A DNA stretch of 52,408 nucleotides from an uncultured Granulosicoccaceae bacterium (GCA_937965695.1 CALCKW010000039.1:1-52408); one strand, 5' to 3'. Positions 1 through 9,572 are shown, numbered from the stretch's first letter. The notes: generated by a model from the letters alone, not told the origin. Made by a program: numbers and translations.

Positions 1-116
<116 letters not shown>

Positions 117-151
117 CTACCCCATGTTTTAGTAAATCGACAGAGGTGGAA

Positions 152-169
152 TTGCAGCGGACGTGCCAA
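152..169 (-). promoter_or_regulatory. Sigma-54 promoter of the PII gene
   Basis: On the minus strand the sequence TTGGCACGTCCGCTGCAA has GG (166-167) and GC (154-155) separated by exactly ten bases. It matches the -24/-12 consensus TGGCAC-N5-TTGC except for one base in the -12 element. The predicted start near 142 gives a leader of about 32 nt to the ATG at 110. Confidence 0.8.
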
Positions 170-231
170 CAGAATTACTTAATATTTATCAACTAGATAG
201 GGGTTTTCTGCAGTTTAGTTCAACACGCTTT

Positions 232-248
232 CGCACCATGAGGGTGCA
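232..248. promoter_or_regulatory. NtrC-binding site
   Basis: CGCACCATGAGGGTGCA differs from the classical NtrC site TGCACC-N5-GGTGCA only at the first base. It is centred about 98 bp upstream of the predicted sigma-54 start site, a usual distance for an enhancer-bound activator. Together with the promoter it implies induction of the PII gene under nitrogen limitation. Confidence 0.8.
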
Positions 249-350
249 CTGAAAATCGAAATTGCCTGCTTTGAGGGCATTCAACAAAAGCGAATGGTTG
301 GGTGACGCACAAAGATGATGCCGCTCCAAACACCAACGAATTTGAACGGT

Positions 351-1148
351 TTACAACGTGATTGAAAAAAGCCTCGCAGCGTTTTCGCTGGTAGCAGCAG
401 CCAGTTTCTCGCGAGATTCGGATCTAAGTTCAGCCACAGTATCGAGTACTGTGACCATAAAACTTGGCTCGTTGCGCATACCCAAGTGTTTTGCACCAGC
501 CTGATCTGGCGCATCGGTTTCTAGCAGGAGAGCGTCTAGTGGCAGTGCAGCAACAACACCGCGTAATTTATTAGCGCGTTGGTGTGTAACAGCACCTCCG
601 ATACCAATCATTAGTCCTTGATCGATTGCCGCCTTTGCTTGCTGTAAGCTACCAGAAAAGCTGTGCATGACCCCTTGATGGACTTGTGCTTGACGCAGGC
701 ATTTCAACACAGCGTCGACGGAGCGCCGAGCGTGTAAAACAACCGGCAAGTCGCTTTCTCTGGCAATGGATAACTGCGATTCAAAATACAAGCGTTGCTC
801 GGACTCAGTCTCCACAAAACCTGTATAAAAATCGAGCCCACATTCTCCGATAGCAACCGGTTGTTCACGTTGCGCCCAGTTTTTTAGATCATCCAAATGT
901 TGCTGCCGATGATCGGCACAAAAACAAGGATGTAAGCCGTAACAAGCGTAAATACTATCGTCTGCGGCCGTCACAGCTTTCACCCGTATCCAATGGTCGG
1001 CCCGAACACCAGGCACAACTAGAACTTTTATCCCGGCTGCACGGGCGCGTTGCAGAACTTCCTGTCGATCCTGATCGAACTGAGAAAAATCAAGGTGCAC
1101 ATGCGAATCAACCAACATCTCAGGGACAAGGATTTGGCTGTTGTTCAT
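351..1148 (-). CDS. yjjV: TatD-family metal-dependent hydrolase, YjjV-like
   Basis: TatD-family proteins are TIM-barrel metal-dependent hydrolases, several of them DNases, and YjjV is one of the E. coli paralogues. The metal-binding DSHVHLD motif lies near the N-terminus, followed by GLHPCF, GECGLDFY, LHARRS, a MHSFSGSLQQA stretch and LLLETDAPD, which fits YjjV better than TatD or YcfH. It has 265 residues from the chosen ATG, the family's usual size. Three starts are possible: 1160, 1148 (preceded by GGAAA), and 1118 at MLVDSHVHLD, which falls one base after the stop of the upstream tas-like gene. I chose 1148 for its ribosome site, but 1118 is a serious alternative. It is probably co-transcribed with the two genes upstream. 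Confidence 0.88.
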   Translation of the reverse strand: MNNSQILVPEMLVDSHVHLDFSQFDQDRQEVLQRARAAGIKVLVVPGVRADHWIRVKAVTAADDSIYACYGLHPCFCADHRQQHLDDLKNWAQREQPVAIGECGLDFYTGFVETESEQRLYFESQLSIARESDLPVVLHARRSVDAVLKCLRQAQVHQGVMHSFSGSLQQAKAAIDQGLMIGIGGAVTHQRANKLRGVVAALPLDALLLETDAPDQAGAKHLGMRNEPSFMVTVLDTVAELRSESREKLAAATSENAARLFSITL

Positions 1149-2160
1149 GCAATTTTCCAATAGCTTTCAGCAAAGGTTTGGGCAATTTTATGTCGGTTGC
1201 TGCAATACAGTGATCCAGTTGATCAGTATCTGTAACGCCGATAATGCTTGAGTCGATAAAAGGACGACTGAGTACAAACGCGAGTGCCATGTGGGTCGGG
1301 CTAACCCCGTGCTTGTCCGCTATATCGCAGTATTGATCGGCCAATTGCGGCACCACACCTTGCGTATAGCGATCAAAATACTCACCCCACAGCGTCAGCC
1401 GAGCACCTTTTGGCTTAGCACCATTGCCATACTTTCCGCTCAATAATCCAAAAGCCAGCGGTGAGTAGGCGAGCATGGAGACTTTTTCTCGGTGACAAAC
1501 CTCGGCCAGGCCAACTTCAAATACCCGATTAAGTAGGCTGTATGGATTCTGCACACTGGCGACTACTTCAAAACCCTGCGCTCGTGCTGTTGCAAGTGCA
1601 TGCATCAGACCCCAAGGCGTTTCATTGGACAGACCCACATGGCGGATCTTCCCTTCGCTACGCAATGCTTCCAAGGCTGCGAGGGTTTCGGCCAGTGGAG
1701 TGGCTCCTGAGTCGTCGCGCGGGTAGTAACCCAATCGACCAAAGTAATTGCTGCTGCGCGCGGGCCAATGCACTTGGTAGAGATCTATATAGTCGCAGTT
1801 TAAACGTCTCAGACTGCCTTCAACCGCAGCACGTATTTGCGATTCAACAAGCTTTGGCCCACCGCGTACATAGTCTATTCTATTGCCAGGTCCTGCGACC
1901 TTGCTCGCAATGACAAGCTTGTCTCTATCGTTTCGACGCCGCAGCCAATTGCCGATAATGCGTTCGCTCTCGCCGCAGGTTTCAGCTTTCATGGGGGAGG
2001 GATAAATTTCCGCTGTATCGAGAAAATTGATACCGCGTTCTGTCGCACGATCTAGAATACTCTGGCTCTGGACGGGGTTACACTGCTCACCAAAGGTCAT
2101 GGTACCGAGACAGAGCTTACTCATGTTCAGACCTGTTTGGCCCAACGGCTGATACTGCAT
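1120..2160 (-). CDS. tas: Aldo/keto reductase, Tas-like
   Basis: This is an NAD(P)H-dependent TIM-barrel oxidoreductase of the aldo/keto reductase superfamily. The protein begins MQYQPLGQTGLNMSKLCLG and is co-linear with E. coli Tas through TMTFGEQ, LDTAEIYP, LVIASKVAGPG, DYIDLYQVHWP, VGLSNETPWG, QNPYSLLNR and AYSPLAFGLLSGKY. The catalytic Tyr (EIYP) and Lys (ASK) are present. The start at 2160 is set by GAGGA placed six to eight bases before the ATG; an upstream in-frame start at 2193 lacks such a site. The natural substrate of Tas proteins is uncertain. It lies 55 bp after the FIST gene and overlaps or abuts the YjjV-like gene, so the three probably form an operon. Confidence 0.92.
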   Translation of the reverse strand: MQYQPLGQTGLNMSKLCLGTMTFGEQCNPVQSQSILDRATERGINFLDTAEIYPSPMKAETCGESERIIGNWLRRRNDRDKLVIASKVAGPGNRIDYVRGGPKLVESQIRAAVEGSLRRLNCDYIDLYQVHWPARSSNYFGRLGYYPRDDSGATPLAETLAALEALRSEGKIRHVGLSNETPWGLMHALATARAQGFEVVASVQNPYSLLNRVFEVGLAEVCHREKVSMLAYSPLAFGLLSGKYGNGAKPKGARLTLWGEYFDRYTQGVVPQLADQYCDIADKHGVSPTHMALAFVLSRPFIDSSIIGVTDTDQLDHCIAATDIKLPKPLLKAIGKLHEQQPNPCP

Positions 2161-2215
2161 ATCGTCCTCAGAAAAAGATTGGCAAGGTGCCAACCCAATT
2201 CAATTGGAACGGCCC

Positions 2216-3394
2216 TTATACAATCAAGCTAAGCACCGAGCTGTTACCCAGACGTGCGCCATTAAAAATCTCTCCGCTGGCACGATAACCCACCAATGGA
2301 ATTTCACCAAACGCCGCGTGAATTTCAGCGAGCTCACGCGCAGTTTCGTCTATGCCGCCGGCACGCCCGACACCTGAGACCAATAAAGCACCACGCACCT
2401 TGCGATCACCCAATTGTTCTTTTAAATCGACAATCATTGAATCGAAGCTCTGCTGGGTTACCTGAGGATCACGGCGATAAAAGCGCAAACTGTCTAGCGT
2501 GGTCGACAGGTCATCCAATCGAAAGCTGCGATCGGCGAGATTTAACTCAACAAAGCGTCGCTGCAAATAAGCGGGCCCATCTTCAGAGCTTGGGCCACAA
2601 GCGGGGGTTACAAAGCTGGCTAGTCGCTGTGGATCTCTGGCCAACAATTCACCCGCCTCACGATACAAAACATCTAGAGCAGGTTCGTGGTCTAGCTCAA
2701 GTACGTCATTGCCGCGACTGGCCGTTATCGCGTGTGGTAGACCCAAGGCTGATGCGCCAGTAGCGTAACCATTTAGAAGACTAATGCCACGGCCAAGCAT
2801 GACGCCAGACAATCCACCGCTGGTCACCGAAACTGCCACTTGCAAATTATCACGTCGGCTTGAAGACAAGCCCCCAGCAACACTGCCCGTACAGAGAGCG
2901 CGGCCCAAATCACCAATCATTTCAGCAACGGAGTTGTTATTGATATCGCCGTGCACGATCGCATCGCAATTACCATTGCGCAATCGCCAGTTGCTCAAGC
3001 GATCTAACTGACCAGCCACGTTTCGGCGAGTACTGGACATAATTCGAAATTGATCCAAACCCAAGCTGCCGAGCATGACCGCCATGGCCGGCTCGCCTTG
3101 GTATTGTTTTTCCCCAGCGAAAATCACAGGCACCGTTGCGCCGATCCAATTGACACCGGGTAACTCCAAACGCAGCAGCTCAAGAGTCGTCTCAAAACTG
3201 TGGCCCATTTCTTCGGTGACGTACACCATTCCAAAGCTGACATCTGCCGGCAGGTCTACAAACTGCGCGATGCACTGCTGACACACTTGGCGAGGATCTG
3301 AGCCACTGGCGTGAACAAGTGAAAAAGGCGCGACAGACGGCATTTGAGCAGGCAGCCCAAAGGGACGATCACCGATGGTGAAGGCAACTGGCAT
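2216..3394 (-). CDS. FIST N/C-domain protein
   Basis: The 392-residue protein matches the FIST architecture, with an N-terminal FIST domain (about 25-215) and a FIST_C domain (about 225-375). The C-terminal region carries the typical ALLVSGVGR and VGYRASGEIFN segments. FIST domains are predicted small-ligand, possibly amino-acid-binding, sensory domains that often occur with histidine kinases, cyclases or chemoreceptors. This one stands alone, with no output domain and no signal peptide, so it is presumably cytoplasmic. The start ATG at 3394 has only a weak ribosome site. A signalling partner is not obvious among its neighbours, and its actual function is unknown. Confidence 0.82.
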   Translation of the reverse strand: MPVAFTIGDRPFGLPAQMPSVAPFSLVHASGSDPRQVCQQCIAQFVDLPADVSFGMVYVTEEMGHSFETTLELLRLELPGVNWIGATVPVIFAGEKQYQGEPAMAVMLGSLGLDQFRIMSSTRRNVAGQLDRLSNWRLRNGNCDAIVHGDINNNSVAEMIGDLGRALCTGSVAGGLSSSRRDNLQVAVSVTSGGLSGVMLGRGISLLNGYATGASALGLPHAITASRGNDVLELDHEPALDVLYREAGELLARDPQRLASFVTPACGPSSEDGPAYLQRRFVELNLADRSFRLDDLSTTLDSLRFYRRDPQVTQQSFDSMIVDLKEQLGDRKVRGALLVSGVGRAGGIDETARELAEIHAAFGEIPLVGYRASGEIFNGARLGNSSVLSLIV

Positions 3395-3587
3395 GATGCG
3401 GTAACTCTTTAAAAACTAATTATGTTGCAGAAGTCTAAAGAACCAGCTCGATAGGTTCGGCTTATCTTTAGCCGTAATGTGAACCAGTTCCCACTGTGCT
3501 CTAGCGCACAAATATGACCGAAAGTTAGTCGTGTCATTCAGCAAAACCAACGTAACAGAAAAGACTCAAACAGCCCTACAAAAGATC

Positions 3588-4304
3588 TCAGCAGCTCTTG
3601 TAGAATAAATCCCACACGCCATGCCCCAGTCGCTCGCCACGGCGTTCAAAGCGGGTATAGGGCCGATACTCTGGCCTCGGTGACCAAGGCCCAGATTCAC
3701 CGGCCATGTTTTCAAAGCAGGATTCTGCGTCCAACACTTCGACCATGTGGCTCGCGTAGTCTTCCCAATCGGTAGCTAAATGCCACACGCCTTCATCCAC
3801 AAGCAAGCGTTTGACTGTCTGCGCAAAAGCATGACTGACGATTCGACGCTTTTTGTGTTTTTTCTTGTGCCAAGGATCTGGGAAGAAGAGCAAAAAACGA
3901 TCGACGCAGCTTTCGGGTAGGCGCTGGCCTAAAACTTCCACGGCATCCTGTTCTATGACACGCACGTTGGTCAGACCAAGGCGATTGACCTCGAACAAAC
4001 AGTGGCCGACACCAGCTCGATGAACCTCAATGCCAAGAAAATTCTTGTCGGGCTGTGCAGCGGCCATGGCCACCAGTGCATCACCGTTGCCAATACCAAC
4101 TTCCAACCAAAGTGGCGCTTCACGACCAAAGAGGTTTTTTAGATCGATGGGGTCCGTGCCAGGCTGCACGCCAAAGACAGGGTAAAAATCATCCAACGCT
4201 TTCTGCTGGGAGGTAGTCAGGCGACCGCCACGGCGAACAAAACTGCGGATACGGCGAGGATGACCAATTTCCTTACCAGACGCGTCAAAGATGGAATCGC
4301 ACAT
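3588..4304 (-). CDS. trmB: tRNA (guanine-N7)-methyltransferase TrmB
   Basis: TrmB makes m7G46 in the variable loop of tRNAs using S-adenosylmethionine. The 238-residue protein shows the family landmarks: RIRSFVRRGGRLT near the N-terminus, the SAM-binding LEVGIGNGDAL loop (about residues 66-76), the acidic IEVH, the FFPDPWHKKKHKKRR catalytic and tRNA-binding segment (about 141-155), the ATDWEDYA motif, and a C-terminal RPYTRFERRGERLGHGVWDL. The start at 4304 has an AGG ribosome site eight bases upstream. It is apparently a single-gene unit. Confidence 0.97.
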   Translation of the reverse strand: MCDSIFDASGKEIGHPRRIRSFVRRGGRLTTSQQKALDDFYPVFGVQPGTDPIDLKNLFGREAPLWLEVGIGNGDALVAMAAAQPDKNFLGIEVHRAGVGHCLFEVNRLGLTNVRVIEQDAVEVLGQRLPESCVDRFLLFFPDPWHKKKHKKRRIVSHAFAQTVKRLLVDEGVWHLATDWEDYASHMVEVLDAESCFENMAGESGPWSPRPEYRPYTRFERRGERLGHGVWDLFYKSC

Positions 4305-4530
4305 GCAAAAGGCCTGAACTCAAAAACGCGGATTTTAACCCGAATTTAGGCTCGCCGCCGAGATGATCACGAGTAAATTCAATTTGATAGGGAGTTGAGT
4401 TGAAAAGACAACAGCAGCCAAAGGCAGCAAATAGCTCAGGAGGTGAAATTTGAGTGAGGTACTGTGCCGATAAAAGAAGGCGAACGCGATCAAGTGAATA
4501 GTTTTTTATCCACTCTCTACGATGCTGATC

Positions 4531-5028
4531 TCAGTTAATTTCAGTAGACAGTTCAAAGCGGCTTGCGTGGTAGCCGTGCACGCCGATAAACCAAGTTTTG
4601 TTATTCGCTTTCGATAGGCTAACCCGTTCTACCAGTGAACCATCAACGGATGAACTGGCGTCAAATCGACCACCATGAGCGATGTCACCCACAGGCAAAT
4701 GGCCTTCTCTGACGTATAAATCGACATCACCTTCATCGGGAGATACCAAAATATTTAAGCCGTTAGCATGCGCGGGTACTTTTACACTGAAATAGACCCA
4801 AGCGTCTTCAGTGACACTCTGGCGCACCAATTCACCAACAGATAGAGACTGGACATCGAAATCGACGGGAGCCGACACAAGCGCTTGTGTCTGAGGTATC
4901 CCGTTATGGGAGGATGACGTTTGACTAAAGGCTGATACATCGCCATTTTCGACGATTAACAACCAGCCCGTCAGCGCCATTACGGCGCTCATTGCAACTG
5001 ATTGAAGTGCTCTCGCGTTTTTAACCAA
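4531..5028 (-). CDS. Small exported PPC-domain protein
   Basis: The reading frame starts at TTG (5028), preceded by AAGGGG. The N-terminus has a hydrophobic signal segment (about residues 10-32, ending near DVSA). The rest fits a bacterial pre-peptidase C-terminal (PPC) beta-sandwich, with LSVGELVRQSVTEDAWVYFS, LVSPDEGDVDLYVREG and FIGVHGYHASRFELSTEI. PPC domains normally hang on secreted proteases and polysaccharide-active enzymes; here the domain is the whole mature protein (about 130 residues), so a binding or accessory role is likely. It lies 100 bp downstream of the large cytochrome gene in the same orientation and could be co-expressed with it. Confidence 0.7.
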   Translation of the reverse strand: MVKNARALQSVAMSAVMALTGWLLIVENGDVSAFSQTSSSHNGIPQTQALVSAPVDFDVQSLSVGELVRQSVTEDAWVYFSVKVPAHANGLNILVSPDEGDVDLYVREGHLPVGDIAHGGRFDASSSVDGSLVERVSLSKANNKTWFIGVHGYHASRFELSTEIN

Positions 5029-5127
5029 TACAACCCCTTTGACCTATCTGCTTGATAAATATGACGAATCAAGCTAGCTGGCCCATTTCTTCCGTATTTA
5101 CTACGTATCGGCAGCGTATTAGAAGGG

Positions 5128-8100
5128 TTAACCGTTGGGCCGTTGCTGGACCTTAATGCGGAGTCGTGGCCCACCGATCAGCAAAAAGCACAGCAGTGCA
5201 GCCCATTCCAAAGGTGCAATGGCTCCGGTCTTAATTGATGGCGCGACAGGCAGCTCTTCCAGAACTCGCCACGTGATATTGATGCGGTCACTCGATTCTC
5301 CATCGCTGACCGTGGCTAGCACGACTGATTCACCCAATTGCGTGGGCACGCCGCTGACCACACCGGTGGAAACGTCCAACAGCAATCCAACAGGCAGCCC
5401 AACCGCACTGTAGGTCAAAGCAGAGTTGTCCAAATCTGTGGCAGGCAACTGATAATGCTCTTGGGCACCTAATTTACTCGCGCGGATGCCCGTAAAACCA
5501 AACACCGGCGCAGCGTTGCTACCCGCGTTGTCCCACTCACCGTCTAAATCCTTATCCAGGCCTAAACGTTCACCCGTTCCGGCAACCACCAATGTGAAAC
5601 TCACCGGGTGGCTAGCATCGGCAGAAGCCAACAGCTCACCCTGCGTGATCGTCTCACCCTCTCGGTCACTCTGCCAAAGCTGCGCGCCCAAATACAAATA
5701 ACCGCGTCGACCTGAGCCACCGCCACGTTTGGCGATAAAGTCCAAATGCACGCTGTCTGCCAACACCAACATTTGCGACAGCAAATCTCGCTGCTCCGCA
5801 GTACCAACATCGCTGAACGTCAGCTGGTGCCCTACTGCTGCGTGGGTGTCTTGGCGCGCTTGAACAGTCGACAAATCGTTGTCTGGGCCATCAAAGCTTA
5901 ATAACGCGGCCAGTTGATCCGCGGAGCGAGTTGCCGTCTCAAAAGAATCTGCGCCATCATGAAAAGCACCATAGCCAGACAATGATTCACTGGTGCTGCC
6001 CGGCCTGTAACCAAGGCGCTTGTAAAAACCGTGAAAGGCCGGCGGTATAAAATTTTGCCCAAACTGAGCGGTGCTTTGATTGCTACGATTGAGGCCGTTG
6101 CTATGACAACCAATACACGAATTGAGTGCTGCACGACCTGCTACCGCATTACCGGTGGCAGCAAATGAACCAGCCGGCAACTCCACAGCAGTAGACAAAC
6201 TATTGTCTAAATTGCGATTGGGGTTAGGCGCAAAATGAAGGGTGGCCAAATACACTTCTAACTCAGCAATCTCTTCACCGTTAAGCTGCGATTCTGCACC
6301 TTGCAGCAACGAAAACGTGGCATTGAAATCCAGTATTTCGTTTCGATCACCACGCCAATGTAAATTTGGAAAGCGGATTATATCCACCAGTGACTGCGTT
6401 TGCATTGCGCCTTTCATCGGATGCGCGTTGAAGTTGGATGCACCGTCAGGCTCTCCCAAGTCCCAAGCGAGACGATCAGTTCGCGCATCGACATGACAAG
6501 AAGCGCAGGACATTTGACCTAGACCAGAACCCTTATGAGTATTATACAAGTGTGGTCTACCTGTTTTTATAGACTCTGGCGTAGGATCAAAAAACGCAAG
6601 TGTTTCTTCTAGCTGGAGCGTGGACGGATCAAAGCGACTGACACTGCCATCAAAGCGATTGAGAACAAATCCGTCTGTGCCATCACTGTTCAGCGCAATA
6701 CCAGTAGGCCCTTCGCCCACTTCTAACCGCCCCAGACGGCTACCGTCTGCTGCCATAGAAACAATGTTATTAGAACCCATACCACTGACAAAAAACCGAC
6801 TGCCATCTGGCGCCCAGACCACCCCACGCGGATCACCCACAGCACGAGCACGCTCTGTGGCTGGTAGCGTACTAAGCGAATAATCCAAGTGCGGATTCAA
6901 GTCCCCAACATCGACGGGTTGTGTACCACCGACAGCGGCGTACAGCACTTGTAAAAATATGCCATTGAGATTGGCCTGAAAACGCACCTCATTAGTTGCA
7001 TCCGTACCCACTACGGCCACTCGACCGTCCAGCGGGTTGACAGCCAATGCTGCGTTGATGTTCATCAGCCCAGGTGTATAGCTGACAGCAAGTGTTTGAG
7101 TATCAATCTGCGCGAGATCATTATCTGGCATGTCCCAGCCGACCACACGCCCGCTCAAACCCGCTTGCGGTCCACTGACAAAAGCACTCCAATCGCCTGA
7201 GTTGTCGTCCATCCAACGACCAGCATCGTCTTTACGAACCACCAAACTACTCGCGCCAGGATTACCTGCGGTCAATGCCGGGCTGAAAGTCGCTCCATTA
7301 TTGGGGACTGGGTTTTGGCCTGCGTAAGGCGAATCAACCCTACTGATAATATCTTGGCTGCCACTGTTGGCTGATGCAGACGATCTCCCACTGATGGCCG
7401 TCGTGGCGTTACCACTCTCAAAGGCAGCGACGTAGACGGTAGAACCATCAGGGCTAATAGCGAGCGCGCGTGGCTCTTCCATCAACAGCTCGATGCGTTG
7501 AGGCTCGGCATCAAGGTTATCCAAAGCAAAAACAAGTACGCGATTCTTATCACCACTGCTGACAAATGCTCTTTGTTGGGATTCTGCAAAAACCACATCC
7601 GCGGGTTCGTTGTCGCTTTGCAGCGTGCGAATCACGGCGCCCAATCCCAAATCAATAATACTCAAGCTGTCTGAAATATTGTTCACGACCCAAACTTCGT
7701 TGTTGGTGCGTGCACGTACACTCACGGGGTCATGCCCTACCGGGATACTGTCGATCAACACGAGACTATCGTCGACCGTACTGAACACCTCCAATGTATT
7801 GGCCGAGGTGTTCACTGCCAGTAATGTTGAACCATCGGGCGTCAGAGCTAAGGGGTGTACCTGGGAAGTTTCAAAGTTGATTACGCCCTGTTCAGGAACA
7901 GCAACTCGACTCTCATCGCGTAAGGCTTGGGAGGGCAAGGTGCACAACTCCATCAGCTGCTGTTGCGCTTCTAGTTCGGCAAAGTCACCGTTTTGATGAT
8001 CAATATCCAACAGCGCCAAAAACTCTGATGTCTGGCACTGGGAAAAATTGTTCACTGCACGCGCAGTCGGGTTCGCCTGAGCAGAGCCTGCTCCGACTAA

Positions 8101-8193
8101 CCCAAAAGCAATAGCCAAAAAGAGAATGATTGCTAAGTGCCGAGAGCCATAGCTTCGAGGCACAGCGCCAACACGCGTGTAAGAGAGATTCAT
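5128..8193 (-). CDS. Exported beta-propeller / dihaem cytochrome c protein
   Basis: This 1021-residue protein starts with a Sec-type signal peptide (about residues 1-41, ending SAQANP). Residues about 100-540 are a YVTN-type beta-propeller with repeated LAVNTSANTLEVF, AISPDGSTVYVAA and GIALNSDGTDGFVL blades. Two haem c motifs follow, CASCH at 563-567 and CIGCH at 693-697, in a region resembling dihaem cytochrome c peroxidase/MauG-like domains. Residues about 895-980 form a putative Ig/cadherin-like module. The C-terminus has a hydrophobic stretch followed by basic residues, consistent with a membrane anchor or a sorting tail. It is likely periplasmic or cell-surface and redox-active; the substrate is unknown. 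A 14-bp palindrome lies 38 bp upstream of the start. Confidence 0.82.
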   Translation of the reverse strand: MNLSYTRVGAVPRSYGSRHLAIILFLAIAFGLVGAGSAQANPTARAVNNFSQCQTSEFLALLDIDHQNGDFAELEAQQQLMELCTLPSQALRDESRVAVPEQGVINFETSQVHPLALTPDGSTLLAVNTSANTLEVFSTVDDSLVLIDSIPVGHDPVSVRARTNNEVWVVNNISDSLSIIDLGLGAVIRTLQSDNEPADVVFAESQQRAFVSSGDKNRVLVFALDNLDAEPQRIELLMEEPRALAISPDGSTVYVAAFESGNATTAISGRSSASANSGSQDIISRVDSPYAGQNPVPNNGATFSPALTAGNPGASSLVVRKDDAGRWMDDNSGDWSAFVSGPQAGLSGRVVGWDMPDNDLAQIDTQTLAVSYTPGLMNINAALAVNPLDGRVAVVGTDATNEVRFQANLNGIFLQVLYAAVGGTQPVDVGDLNPHLDYSLSTLPATERARAVGDPRGVVWAPDGSRFFVSGMGSNNIVSMAADGSRLGRLEVGEGPTGIALNSDGTDGFVLNRFDGSVSRFDPSTLQLEETLAFFDPTPESIKTGRPHLYNTHKGSGLGQMSCASCHVDARTDRLAWDLGEPDGASNFNAHPMKGAMQTQSLVDIIRFPNLHWRGDRNEILDFNATFSLLQGAESQLNGEEIAELEVYLATLHFAPNPNRNLDNSLSTAVELPAGSFAATGNAVAGRAALNSCIGCHSNGLNRSNQSTAQFGQNFIPPAFHGFYKRLGYRPGSTSESLSGYGAFHDGADSFETATRSADQLAALLSFDGPDNDLSTVQARQDTHAAVGHQLTFSDVGTAEQRDLLSQMLVLADSVHLDFIAKRGGGSGRRGYLYLGAQLWQSDREGETITQGELLASADASHPVSFTLVVAGTGERLGLDKDLDGEWDNAGSNAAPVFGFTGIRASKLGAQEHYQLPATDLDNSALTYSAVGLPVGLLLDVSTGVVSGVPTQLGESVVLATVSDGESSDRINITWRVLEELPVAPSIKTGAIAPLEWAALLCFLLIGGPRLRIKVQQRPNG

Positions 8194-8230
8194 GCGCCTA
8201 AGAGCGGCATATTTACCAAAAACTGTATGC

Positions 8231-8244
8231 GGTCAAATTTGACC
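8231..8244. promoter_or_regulatory. 14-bp perfect palindrome upstream of the cytochrome gene
   Basis: GGTCAAATTTGACC is a perfect inverted repeat placed 38 bp upstream of the ATG at 8193. Its position and symmetry suit an operator for a dimeric regulator. The regulator is not identifiable from the sequence. Confidence 0.35.
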
Positions 8245-8498
8245 TAAATCGCCGCACCATTGATCTATTTCGAGACCATAAGACACCCTGTTGGATAAAC
8301 GACGAAAGGCCACTTATGCACTACTGCGCAAAAATACGCCCAGGGAGCCTCAGATAAAGTCCGGTCAGTAGCGTCGGCGTGAATAACTTGGTCCTGGCAA
8401 GGTGCGAATCGACGGTACTAGTGGTGCGGTTGGCTAGTTTTGTACCGTGGCTGGGCCGAATTTAGTGCGTCTACGGTGCGAGCATGATCTGAGACATC
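8245..8498. other. Gene-free stretch upstream of the cytochrome gene
   Basis: With the palindrome region, this makes about 305 bp between the cytochrome gene and the permease gene (both minus strand). I see no convincing open frame, RNA gene, terminator or repeat in it. It presumably carries the promoter of the cytochrome gene. Confidence 0.5.
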
Positions 8499-9437
8499 CT
8501 AGATCCCCAAGACCAATAGCCAAGCACTTGCAGTAAACACCGTCAGTCCCGTCCCTATCAACACAGCATTCGCGGCTACGTCTTCGGCGCGTTGATACAT
8601 GTAAGCGAACAAATAAGCGTTTATACCTGGCGCCATTGCAGCAGTCACAACCGCCGAACGGGTGAACTCAATAGACAGCTCAAATACCTGAGTACATAAA
8701 AACCAGGTGATGGTCGGGTGCACGAGCAGCGACAACGCAACGACCGTCATGGGTTCTTTTATCTGTTTCGATACTTGGTAGCGTGTCAAAACGGCACCTA
8801 ATCCAAATAACGCCACCGGAAGAGCGGCACTGGCTGCCATATCCAACCAAGCCTGAACGGGTTGCCACAAACGATAGCCGCTCAGATTGACAACAAAGCC
8901 TAGCGCTATGCCAATCATCAACGGGTTTTTTGCCAGCGATCTGAAGGTATCTTGCAGTGTGTTGACGAGGCTCTTGCCATCTTTCCTCGAAAACTCCATG
9001 ACCAACACACCGAGCAGATAACACACAGGCGCGTGAATGGCGATGATGACGTAGTTAGCCGACAATGCCTCGATACCAAAGGCCCGTTCTGTGATCGGCA
9101 AACCAAGCAATACTGAATTAGAAAACAATGCGCCAAAGCCAATCACCACGGCCTCACCGGGTCGACGCTGAAATACAACACGCGCCAGAATGATCGCTAA
9201 GACAAAACAGAGAATAGAGCCCGCGTAAAATGCAACTAATAAGCGCGGCTCAAAGGTCCCGCCTAGATCCAATGTCATCACTGCGTTGAACAGCAAACAA
9301 GGAATGGCAAAGCCCTGAGTAAAACGCATTAAGCCGTCGATAGCATCACGACTCATCAACCCGGTGCGGGCAGCAAAAAAGCCACTGGCCAACATCAAAA
9401 ACACAGGTGCGATGATATAAAAAAGACTGAAAAGCAC
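8499..9437 (-). CDS. AEC-family permease (auxin efflux carrier-like)
   Basis: This is an inner-membrane transporter of the AEC/bile-acid-sodium-symporter-like superfamily. Those members whose substrate is known move organic anions such as malate or malonate; this substrate is unknown. About ten hydrophobic segments are visible, starting with LFYIIAPVFLMLASGFFAAR. The features FSNSVLLGLPI and GLGAVLTRY are typical of the family. I chose GTG at 9437 (MLFSLFYII...) because GGGG lies seven bases upstream and the resulting 312 residues is the family's usual length. In-frame upstream starts (9482, 9509, 9536) would add a non-hydrophobic leader and run into the divergent marC-like promoter region. 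Confidence 0.85.
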   Translation of the reverse strand: MLFSLFYIIAPVFLMLASGFFAARTGLMSRDAIDGLMRFTQGFAIPCLLFNAVMTLDLGGTFEPRLLVAFYAGSILCFVLAIILARVVFQRRPGEAVVIGFGALFSNSVLLGLPITERAFGIEALSANYVIIAIHAPVCYLLGVLVMEFSRKDGKSLVNTLQDTFRSLAKNPLMIGIALGFVVNLSGYRLWQPVQAWLDMAASAALPVALFGLGAVLTRYQVSKQIKEPMTVVALSLLVHPTITWFLCTQVFELSIEFTRSAVVTAAMAPGINAYLFAYMYQRAEDVAANAVLIGTGLTVFTASAWLLVLGI

Positions 9438-9572
9438 CTGCAAACCCCATCGGCAAAGACCCGCTATTGTGCTCCGGCACATGCCTGACGGCAACACCAA
9501 GCTTTGCATAGCCAAACTATTGAGGCGCAGGTACACTGCCCATCCACCCGCGAAACTCGCCCAGGTATGACA

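Noticed and set aside
4466..4473. GCCGATAA on the plus strand, a perfect FliA -10 element
   Set aside because: No -35 element (TCAAG or TAAA) lies at 15 bp, and it would transcribe only antisense to the PPC-domain gene.
4989..5174. 61-codon minus-strand frame bridging the cytochrome and PPC genes
   Set aside because: It overlaps both real genes in another frame and encodes nothing recognisable.
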